From contig JAUIAH010000008.1 in NCBI GenBank assembly GCA_030425385.1, forward strand, positions 1 through 64,000: a stretch of 64,000 nt of DNA, read 5' to 3'. Source of the stretch: Verrucomicrobiia bacterium. Lineage in GTDB: Bacteria; Verrucomicrobiota; Verrucomicrobiia; Verrucomicrobiales; DEV007. The notes under the pieces were generated by a model. That model was not told where the DNA came from. It saw nothing but the letters and a program-made list of their open reading frames with translations, and did no database searches. Positions 44,701-53,600 of this stretch are shown here, piece after piece (position 1 is the stretch's first letter; every line of letters starts with the position of its first letter). The position numbers and the translations under genes are program-made.

Positions 44701-46556
44701 CGACCTACGACGGATCCGTCCTGCGCTTCTATGTGAATGGAAATTTAGAAGCGGAGAAAGTCACCACCCAAACGCTCTCCGAAGTTGACCGCTTGTGGAT
44801 CGGGAAAGGGCGCACTTTCCTAGGAGATTTGCATTTCGATGGCCAATTAGACAGCGCTAGTTATTGGGACACTGCTCTGACGCCGTTTCAGATCGAAAGT
44901 CTGGCGCAGGTAGGCGCGCAGGGCCATGAGCCCGGACTGATCGGGTATTGGGACTGGGATACCAACGCCGGAAGCGCCAATGCGCGGAACGCAGCCACGG
45001 GGACCGATGACATGACACTCAACAATGGCGTTTCTCGCGTCCAGATCGGCTCGCTCACGGCGCTTGATTTCGGCTACACCGCAGGATCCAAGTCTGACAA
45101 TTTCACTGCTTGGCAGTCTCAGTTTGCCACTGCGTTAGGAACCGCAACCAACCCTGAAGATAACGCCGATGGCGATTTGTATCCGAACATTCTGGAATAC
45201 GCCCTCTGCTTGCATCCTGGAACCGGCATCTATGGGCCCGGTGGATTTGTGGTCGAGGCCACTGCAGTCGGCGTAGATGTCGTCTTCTACCGTCGTGCGG
45301 GCGGGCATTCTGACCTCACCTATCTCGTGGACGGAAGGGCCACCCTTCCCCTCGATGAAACCTATGATCCCTGGTCGATCCTCCTCAACATCCCGGGCCA
45401 AGGAACCCCGCCTGCCGGCGTCACCATTACGGATCTAGGAACCGGCATCGAAGAAGTGCGCGTGACGAATATCGATCAACTCGACCCGCTCACCCCTGAA
45501 CAGGGATTTGCTCGGCTCACCGTCTTGTTAGACACGGGCGGCCCCGTTCCAGCCTTCGCCTACACCACGGTCTATGGTTGGCGGCAGACCTCCCTCGCGG
45601 GAGATGTCGCGAGCACCTATGGAAACGCGTTCACAAAGCTTGAAGTGATTTCAGGCACTGTCGACTCCGTCTCTGGAGACGATATCCATTTGAGCACCGC
45701 AGCAGGAAAGCACCAATTGGAACATGTTCTTGATACGGCCAACCATTCCTATTTCATCGAAATGGTGTCTGGTCCCTATGAAGGTCACCGCTTCGACATC
45801 GTCAGTGCCGCCGGAGCCGCCGTGACGACCGCTGAGGACACCGATGTGGTGACTGGGCCGCCGTTCAATACCTTGACGGGAGTCCCAGCTGATCTTGCAG
45901 GAGCCCTCTTCGTGATCCGCGAACACACCACAATCGTCGATTATTTCCCCACCACTCTCATGACGCCCACAGCCACCTCGGACGATGAGAATGCCGATGA
46001 ACTCTTCCTCTACACGCCTGCGGGTTGGGCCACCTACTGGGTGCGGGACGATGCAGGAGGCGATCACTGGACCGCTCATGATGATCTCACCTTCGCTGAT
46101 GCTGGTGGGACGGTGATTCCACCAGGTGAAGGCATGTTCCTACGTCCCTCGGAGAACACGACTCTCTTCGCCATCGGTCCCGTCCGCAAACACCGCTTTG
46201 TTCGCCCATTGGGCGTTGGCTACAATCTGGTCGCTCCGGGATTCCCCAAAGAGCAGAGCATTTCCGAGCGCAACATGGGACCCATCGATTTCGAGGGCGA
46301 TCCCTCACCCGCCCTCGCCGATCTTGTCTGCGCTTATGACAGTGATATTGAAGGCTATCATTGTTACTTCTTCCTCGAAGGTGAAGGTGCCGTGACTCCC
46401 CGCTGGGTCCACACGGAAGACACCTTTCTTTCGGCAGCCGATTTCGAACAATCCTTCTTCCAACCGGACGCTGCTCACTTCTACTACCGGGCGAACAATC
46501 CCTTAGAGACCTACTTCATGCCGCTCTCTTGGTGCGTGAGCGTCGGTGGCGAATAA
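41769..46556 (+). CDS. Large exported multidomain surface protein with TIGR02597-like C-terminus
   Basis: A 1595-residue protein. The start at 41769 is supported by AGGGA 7 bases upstream and a signal peptide ending near THVRGQ. A DUF4394/SdrD-like beta-propeller part (about 260-540, PDTDTETDLGALGASSIEAIAFDPHSGKLYG) is followed by a SdrD B-like repeat (GTVYTDVDSNGSFDGVDVGIGNVELQI), two CSPG/cadherin-like repeats (about 690-890), and a LamG domain (about 905-1060, FTMTCWVNPDN, WYHLAATYDGSVLRFYVNG). The last 320 residues match the TIGR02597 pattern of Verrucomicrobiota: YTTVYGWRQTSLAGD, HSYFIEMVSGPYEGHRFDIV, LFLYTPAGWATYWV, IPPGEGMFLRP. Probably surface-bound and adhesive. Confidence 0.75.
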   Translation: MRNGARLSSGLESLILMALCIATHVRGQDFYMDWRDPGWTNLATGLPSEFLTNGAGQAHGAGDVHRLSDIAGSGIDVTFRISHVPTAWNIENRPALGAYFPSVNGIDGDILRAVNKPPAGEIPYYTMEFSRPVTVSTFGFEGMRRNDGWKVQAYDLAGNLVAPNWTDPGLIAETAAGAPLQHVPINLLRGALPEAASSGRYDASEMAFYLWNRDNVQERAAAVVNFNGVVAKKLIFSMIQVDTTTGTPTGGASGRSIYLAGGFSVDTAPVGVSPPPQCYVVANGGGRLLTYNPDTDTETDLGALGASSIEAIAFDPHSGKLYGAGPAALFEIDTETGAANALGEWSPSIMATPFGSMDAVSFTDVDAMTRDVVNHVWYAAARIDDAVVNGGSDLLFQFNPSTGHYIPGAFPGGHDYVRIEKVATGLHLINDLAFDDFTQQLYGIATGAGIYANETRLVEIDPVSGNVSDLGSIAFEGSPLTDIEGLTITLDRRFLVTTGADSGTANTLFKLENLGSGSLTAVKLADLGFGGLYTDYEGAACGVFLNPSAVGGTVYTDVDSNGSFDGVDVGIGNVELQIEDALTGTVLATQQTTAQGQYVFGGLPHGSYKVVIPDANFEPGSPLDGRTPTSDPEGDDDNAAGFVAAPLPVEGVDQVLDVDGINDYASASIDIVPPNQAPYQVFNEIPLFNKGTANNLIASTTLYFHDEDNTPSQVIYSLTSLPINGILKIGTTTLDLGANNTFTQQQINDNLLTYSHDGTNQPTNSFGFTVSDGEHSVASVLNIAINTDINDSPILKLGDMNINVDSVGNVITSFVLNATDPDDSPSELFYRLRGEPAKGILYRSGVPLTTDDQFTQADVDADRITYTHTSGTQGTDTIPFALEDGLEDGVTPEDFDLIFHIGGSSIVPEVDAFTMTCWVNPDNALDTGVIMAASSGTSIATQLISKAVNKFTFQYENLADVLTSQTWISPGFWYHLAATYDGSVLRFYVNGNLEAEKVTTQTLSEVDRLWIGKGRTFLGDLHFDGQLDSASYWDTALTPFQIESLAQVGAQGHEPGLIGYWDWDTNAGSANARNAATGTDDMTLNNGVSRVQIGSLTALDFGYTAGSKSDNFTAWQSQFATALGTATNPEDNADGDLYPNILEYALCLHPGTGIYGPGGFVVEATAVGVDVVFYRRAGGHSDLTYLVDGRATLPLDETYDPWSILLNIPGQGTPPAGVTITDLGTGIEEVRVTNIDQLDPLTPEQGFARLTVLLDTGGPVPAFAYTTVYGWRQTSLAGDVASTYGNAFTKLEVISGTVDSVSGDDIHLSTAAGKHQLEHVLDTANHSYFIEMVSGPYEGHRFDIVSAAGAAVTTAEDTDVVTGPPFNTLTGVPADLAGALFVIREHTTIVDYFPTTLMTPTATSDDENADELFLYTPAGWATYWVRDDAGGDHWTAHDDLTFADAGGTVIPPGEGMFLRPSENTTLFAIGPVRKHRFVRPLGVGYNLVAPGFPKEQSISERNMGPIDFEGDPSPALADLVCAYDSDIEGYHCYFFLEGEGAVTPRWVHTEDTFLSAADFEQSFFQPDAAHFYYRANNPLETYFMPLSWCVSVGGE

Positions 46557-46592
46557 CGCCTTCTGCGCCTTTCCAATCAACCACTCCCGCTC

Positions 46593-47528
46593 ATGTTTCG
46601 TCGTCCTGTCCTTTCCCTTTGTGCGATTCTTCTCTTGGCCGCCCCGCCTGCAAGCTGGGCGAGCCAGGTCCTTTGGATGAGTCGGGCTGCCAGCGCTCAC
46701 GTCGATAGCTCAGAAGTAGCCTTGAACGCCAGCTACGTCTTTGCCCTGGGTGCCTTTGACAGTGATTTCCAACCGACGATCTCCAATACCTCTGACTGGG
46801 CGGCCCATTGGCATCCCCTGCAACACTCTAGTTTTCGCACGGACACGCAGACCTTTGGCGGGACCTTCACCGCACCGACCAACGACGGGATCCTCGCCAC
46901 GACCAATCGTGGTTATATCTGGGGCTATTCGAAAGATTATCCCGATCAATGGATTCTCTTAGGCGACCCGACGTGGACCTGGCCAGACACGACCGATTCA
47001 TTGGCCTTCCCCTTGCAGTGGACAGTCGGCAGTGCGGGCGAGGTTCTCTTTGGCGAAGTAGATCCAGACGAGACCAATGGTTACTATCTTAAGATGGGCA
47101 CTGTCGAGGATGGCGCACCCCCTGTCACTGATACCGAAGCCTGGTTGGCTGGCTTCTTTAGCGATGAGGAACTCGCAGACGACGACATCAGCGGTTGGGA
47201 TGAAGATCCTGATCAGGATGGATTCACCAATCTCGTCGAATTGGCGATTGGCACGCATCCTCTAGAGATGAATGTGCGCCCTCATCTCGGCGACATGCGG
47301 ATCGAAGTGGATGGCGATCACTACCTCCGTTTCGCCATGGACAAAGACCCGACCGCCCCCGTCAACTATATCGTCGAGGTATCGTTTGACCGCCGCAATT
47401 GGAACAGCGGCAACCTTTTCACGGAAACCTTGGTGGATTCTCCAACGCAATTGATCGTGCGTAGCATCTATCCTATGCATGTGCTGGATCAGCAATTCAT
47501 GCGCCTTTCCGTAGGCCTTCAGCCATAG
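46593..47528 (+). CDS. Small exported protein, partner of the large surface protein
   Basis: A 311-residue protein with signal peptide MFRRPVLSLCAILLLAAPPASWAS. Residues 30-165 contain a domain typical of small exported Verrucomicrobiota proteins (SYVFALGAFDSDFQPT, WGYSKDYPDQWILLGDPTW). A calcium-loop-like motif DEDPDQDGFTNLVELAIGTHPL at about 205-226 and a C-terminal beta domain (YIVEVSFDRRNWNSG) follow. It begins 36 bases after the large surface protein gene on the same strand and is probably co-transcribed with it. Function unknown. Confidence 0.7.
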   Translation: MFRRPVLSLCAILLLAAPPASWASQVLWMSRAASAHVDSSEVALNASYVFALGAFDSDFQPTISNTSDWAAHWHPLQHSSFRTDTQTFGGTFTAPTNDGILATTNRGYIWGYSKDYPDQWILLGDPTWTWPDTTDSLAFPLQWTVGSAGEVLFGEVDPDETNGYYLKMGTVEDGAPPVTDTEAWLAGFFSDEELADDDISGWDEDPDQDGFTNLVELAIGTHPLEMNVRPHLGDMRIEVDGDHYLRFAMDKDPTAPVNYIVEVSFDRRNWNSGNLFTETLVDSPTQLIVRSIYPMHVLDQQFMRLSVGLQP

Positions 47529-47554
47529 GTAGAAATCCACTCTTTAGAAACAAA

Positions 47555-47598
47555 GAACGGACCGCCGCCCACCTCACAAGGTGGTCGACGATCCGTTC
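47555..47598. terminator. Nested hairpin between convergent genes
   Basis: An outer stem GAACGGA (47555-47561) / TCCGTTC (47592-47598) and an inner stem CCACC (47569-47573) / GGTGG (47580-47584) lie in the 98-base gap between two convergent genes. There is no T-run on either side, so it is either a factor-dependent bidirectional terminator or an mRNA end-protecting structure. Confidence 0.45.
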
Positions 47599-47626
47599 CA
47601 GATGCACCCAAGAAAGCGCGACCCAA

Positions 47627-50600
47627 TCAGTCGAAACGATTGACGCGGTAGAAGGTCGCAGAACCACGCTCTTCACCCGGCTCACCAATCCATGTGGTGA
47701 ACGCGCCTTCGCCAATCAGCGGCTCTGAAACAGGTGTCCAATCCCGCAGATTGGACGACGCTTCGACCTGATAGACCATGGTTTCATCCGACCGGAAGGT
47801 GATGAGGATATCGCCACCCGTGAGCCAAACCATCTCCGTGATAGCGAACTCAACATCTCCGGCCACCTCAGGCTCTTGGGTGGTATTTGCCGAATATTCC
47901 GGCTGGAATCCGACTCCGGGAACGCCCATGAAGCGCACGAGCACATCTAAGGTGCCGCCGGGAGCGAGTCGACGGTCCACCGTTTGATAGGCTACTGGCA
48001 AGGCGGGCTCACCTACCACCGTGGATCCCGAGGCGCTCGTGACCATGAGCGCCTCGGGCACGCCTTGGATGAGCAAACGATCCACATAAGCAGGCGCGTC
48101 ACCGTTATTGAACACTCTCACCATATGTTCCCATTCTCCAGATGCTTCATTGAGCATTGGACTGCCCATGGCGACCGCACCAACACCGACCCCATTCACC
48201 GGCATGATGACGACATCGTTCCCGTCGCCCCCTCGATAGGTGATGCGATACTCACGGCCACCCGAAGCGAACGTCGTCCACTCTGGCAAACCGGCGAAAT
48301 GACCGCCGATGGGACGGTTGCTCCGATTGTCGAGAAGGACGAATACATCTGCATTCTCAGGCTCGAACCCGTCTAGGGTCACCACCGTCAGCTGCGGTTC
48401 CATCAGATCGACAAATCCGTGGACGGTCAACGCGCTATGGGTGCCGGCGGCAAGCGACACGTTGAACGACGATGCGCTGGCGAAGGTGGCGTCCGTGGTG
48501 ACGAGAGCTCCCGGCAGGAGACTAGCACCTTCCCCTATCCATAAGAGTCCCTCGACCATGGCATCACCGCTGAGGTGACTGGCACCACTCGCAACCACGT
48601 CATTCCAGGTCGCCACATCGCTCATGGTGAGCGTGGAATCGATCATGCTGACACCGCTACCTTGAAAGGCGAAGTTATCCTCAATATCGACTGCCGTGAG
48701 ATGCACGTCCCCACCGATTGATTGCAATCCGCCGCCTTCGGCATCGAAGCCAATGGTGGCATTCTGAAACAGGCGCACGCGACCAGCCGAACCATCAATC
48801 ACCAAGGTTCCTTTATTATTGAAGACACCCCCTCCGCCATCGTGGACAGCGTCCCCTTCCGAGGCATTCATGGATACCACCGTGCCCTGGTCGATGGTCA
48901 TCGTTGAGCCGACTTGGTTCCACAAGCCACCGCCCTCGCGCGCAGCGACGTTGTGGAGCACCTGACAGGCACGCACCAAGATATTGGCCGTTCCTGAGAC
49001 GTGCAATCCACCTCCATTACCAGGCGAAGCGCTCCCAACGGGTCCCGCGAGATTGCCAAGCTCCGTATGATGGCCGCCTAAGTGCATATTCATCAAGGTC
49101 AACGCGCCATCGATCAATTCGATACCACCACCAGCACGATTCGCCACATTGCTCGTGATCTGGCTATCCGAGATCGTCACGTCCCCGGCCGTCGAGAAGA
49201 CCCCGCCACCACTTCCTGCAGCCCCGATAGCGCTGTTAGCGTGGATGTTCGTTGTCATCATTTCAAGCGTGCCGCCGTTATTGAACAAACCGCCGCCACC
49301 ATCGTCAGCGGCCGCACCATAAGCCACATTATGGCTGATGTTAGAGCTTGTGACCTTCATCACCCCGCTTCCGTTCCACAATCCGCCGCCTTCACGCGCG
49401 GCGACGTTCCGATTGCTCGAGCCTCCTACGATGGTCACATCGCCTGGGCCCGTGATATGAAGCGCCCCCCCATTACCAGGAGCTGCGGTGGCTGGTGCCA
49501 CGCCGGCATTATTCGCATCCATACGCACCTGGGTCAGCGTGAGGCCAAGTCCTGCTCCGGAGTTGTCTTCAATCGCGCCGCCAGCACGGTTGGCCCGGTT
49601 GCTCATCAATTCTGTATTGGCTAGGGTCATCACGCCACCGGTGTGATTAAACACTCCACCACCGCTACCAGAAGCACCACTAGCAATGTTCCGATTGATC
49701 TCTGTATCCGTGATCGTCATCGAACCACCGTTATTGAAGATACCGCCACCACCGTCATCGGCCGCTGCCCCCAGAGCATGGTTGGCATTCACCATGGAAT
49801 GCATGACCGTCATGGTCGACCCCGCTTGATTCCACAGCCCGCCACCTTCGCGCGCCGCGAGATTGGAAAGCACTTCACACCAATCGATGGTCACTTCAGC
49901 GCTGCCACTGACATGGAGACCGCCCCCATTTCCGGGATTGGCCGTCCCTTCAGGACCAGCAATATTGCCGTCGGCGGCCATGGGCCCTCCGAGGACCAGA
50001 TCGGACAATGTCAGGGTGCCGTCGATGATTTCGATGCCTCCCCCAGCGCGATTGGCAACGTTGGCAGCCATGTTCGAGCTGGTGATGCTCACGGTGCCTG
50101 CAAGGGTCAATAGAGCCCCACCACTACCGGACATTCCGTCAGCGACATTAGCCGAAAGCTTGGATTCATCAATGGTCACCGTTCCGCTCAAGTTGAAGAC
50201 CCCGCCGCCACCATCGTGAGCTTCGGGACCACTCGCAATGTTTGAGAGAATCATGGAATTCGTCACGGTCATGAGGCCGCCGCCATTCCAAAGTCCCCCG
50301 CCCTCAAGGGCTGCAAGGTTGTCCTCTACCGTGCAGTTCTCGATGGTGACATCCCCTGGGCCGGTGATATGGAGACCACCGCCATTTCCTGGCGCTGCCA
50401 TGGCAGGAGGCATTCCCGTATTGTTACCCATAAGATGGGAGTCGATCAGAATGACGCCAAGGCCATCGCCGGATTGATCTTCAATGCCACCTCCGGCGCG
50501 GTTGCTCCGGTTGCGAGAGATCTCGCAGTTTGTCATCTCCAGAACACCGCCTGCAACGTTCAATACACCACCTCCACTGCCAGAGGCACCATCAGCGATA

Positions 50601-53600
50601 TTGCCGCTCACGGTCGACTCGTTCACAATCAACTCGCCTCCATTATTGAACAATCCGCCGCCACCGTCATCGGCAGCTGGACCCGAAGCCACATTAAGGG
50701 AAATCACGGTTCCATTCTGCACCGTCATGGTGGCGCCGCTTTGATTCCATAAGCCACCGCCTTCACGGGCAGCGACGTTCCGCTCTACCGTGGCCTTATC
50801 GAACACCACCGTCGCCGCGCCGCTCACGTGAAGGGCGCCACCATTGCCAGGCGAAGCGCTTCCTTCGGGACCCGCGATATTGTCTGAAACCGTCACTCCA
50901 GAAACGGTAAGCGCACCGAGAATGATCTCCATTCCACCACCAGCTCGGTTGGCAGTATTCTGCGAGACTTCCCCGCCAGTCAGGGACACCGCTCCGTCGA
51001 TGGAGAGGATTCCCCCACCGCTACCGGACGTCCCAAGAGCCGTATTCTCTTGGACCACCACATTGGTAGCGTTCACAGTTCCACCATTATTGAAGAGCCC
51101 TCCGCCCCCATCATCTGCTCCTTCACCGAACGCGTGGTTGTCGGAAATCTCATGATCGGAAACGGTCATGATCCCCGTGCCATTCCACAGCGCCCCACCT
51201 TCGCGGGCCGCCATGTTACCGATGGAGCGCCCTCCCTGAATGACGATATCGCCGGCACCGGTGATATGCACCGCTCCGCCATTTCCAGGAGCGGGCGTGG
51301 CAGGATCGGTGCCCGCCAGGTTATGCATCATGACCACCTCATTAAGAACGATACCCAATCCGGCACCGGAAGCGTCTTCGATCGCACCGCCAGCACGGTT
51401 GGCGAGATTGTGCGAGAGGATCGTGTTGTCGAGGGATACCATACCGCTTTCATTGAAGATCGCGCCACCACTCCCCGAGGCGCCATCCGCCACGTTATTC
51501 GTCAAGGTCGATTCCTTGATCATCACATGGGCACCGCGATTCATGAGACCGCCCCCATCGGAAGCACGCCCGCCACGGATCGTCACATTAACGAAGCTAA
51601 CATCGATCGATCCAAAGGTTTCAAACACGCGATCTCCCAGAGTTGCGGCATCGATCACGGCCCCATCGCCACCGCCAGTGATGGTGACACTTCTCGTGAT
51701 GTCCAGATCACCGCTAGCAGCCATGTCTTCGTCTGCGCCGGTGATTGTAAGACTATAGACACCCTCTTCGAGCATGATCATATCGATCTCGTCCGAACCA
51801 TTGGCGGCCAAGATAGCTTCGCGCAGGGTGGTCACCCCATCAAAGGCCTCAATCTTATCTTCAAAACTGGAGACCACGCCATCATTAGGCGCCACTGCTC
51901 CGGCTTCCACCGAACCGAGATCGACGTTATCAACGATACGCGCAAATCCACGTTGATCCGTGGTCAATGCCTGAGCGGCATCATTATTACCAGCATTCAA
52001 TGCAGGGCTCCCTTCCATGGGCAGATGCGTTTGCGTGGGTCCACCGAAGTCGCCCAAGGGCGACAGCATCGCATCCGAACCCGCAAACGAAGATTGGAAG
52101 CTCGTGCCTGGGCCGGAGATATTCTCAGAGGTCGGCGCGGAATTGTTCACCGTCAGCGTATTCGTAGCGGTGATGATTCCACCAGCGCCATGAATGCCGC
52201 CCCCTGCCGTTCCCGCACGATTCTCCGCGATGGTGACCTGGAGGAGCGTCATCTCTCCTCCCTGAGCGCTTAATCCGCCACCCACTCGCGTGGCTTCATT
52301 TCCAGAAATGGTTGAATTGGTGATGGTCGTGATTCCATCGCCGGCTTGATTGAAGATACCGCCGCCGTCTGGTGAGGTGTTCTTGCAAACAGTCGAACGC
52401 CACACTTCCAACGTCCCCGCTCCCGAATTCCACAAACCGCCGCCTTCTTTGGCGGCATGATTACGAGAGACGGTTGACGCATCGATCGTCACATGACCGG
52501 CGCCAGTGATATGTACGGCACCGCCATTTCCCGGAGCAGCCGTTCCATCCGGTCCGGCCGTGTTCTCACTCAATTGTGACCCTGTGATCATCACTCCGCC
52601 CCCGGCAAGATCTTCGAGAGCACCCCCTGCGCGGTTCGCAGTATTTGCGGAAATCACACTATCACTAATTTCAAAAGTTCCTCCTGGTCCATTGAACAAT
52701 CCGCCACCGCTGCCCGAGGCACCAGTCGCATCATTATTCATCACGCGAACATCCTCAAGGATGGTGGCACCACCGTTATTGAAGATACCGCCTCCGCCGT
52801 CGTCAGATCCAGCACCTTCCGCTCGGTTCCCACTGATCACCGTGCCATTGCGCACCGTCATCGTAGAGCCCACCTGATTCCACAACCCACCGCCTTCGCG
52901 AGCGGCCACGTTGCCGACCACGTCACCGCCATCGATCACAATCGTCGCCACACCGGTGACATGGATGCCGCCTCCATTGCCTGGCGACGCACTCCCTGCC
53001 GGCCCTGCAATATTCGCGTCGAACACGGTGGTTCCACCTAACATCACTTCATTCAACGTAAGGCTGCCGTCAATGATTTCAATCCCACCACCGGCACGGT
53101 TTGCCACGTTAGCTGAAATCATCGAATCCCGAATGGTCACCTCCCCGGTCTTCACAAAGAGGCCCCCACCACTCCCAGAGGCTCCCGTAGCACGGTTGTT
53201 CCAAAGGGTCACGTTCTCGACAATCAAAGTACCACCGTTATTGAAGATGGCGCCACCACCATCATCGGCCCCATCGCCATGAGCGACATTCGAGTCCAGC
53301 AGGACATCATTGCGCACTGTCATCGTCGAACCCGTTTGATTCCATAAGCCACCGCCCTCACGGGCAGCCACGTTGCCTCCAATCACTCCACCATCGATGA
53401 CCACGGTGGCAACCCCGGTGATATGCAAGGCACCGCCATTGCCAGGAGCGGCCGAGCCTTCTGGACCCGCGATGTTGCCGTCGGCCGCATCAAAGCCTCC
53501 CAACAGCACTTCTTGCATGTCCAATTGGCCATCGATCAATTCGATCGCGCCCCCCGCTCGGTTGGCGACATTGCGCATCCAGCTCGATTCCGCGATGGTG

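Noticed and set aside
51050-52273. 407-codon open frame on the plus strand inside the beta-helix gene, with several similar ones from 49 to 54 kb
   Set aside because: Repetitive Gly/Asn/Ala codons of the true gene leave few stops on the opposite strand. The antisense products have no family features and repeat with the same period as the modules.
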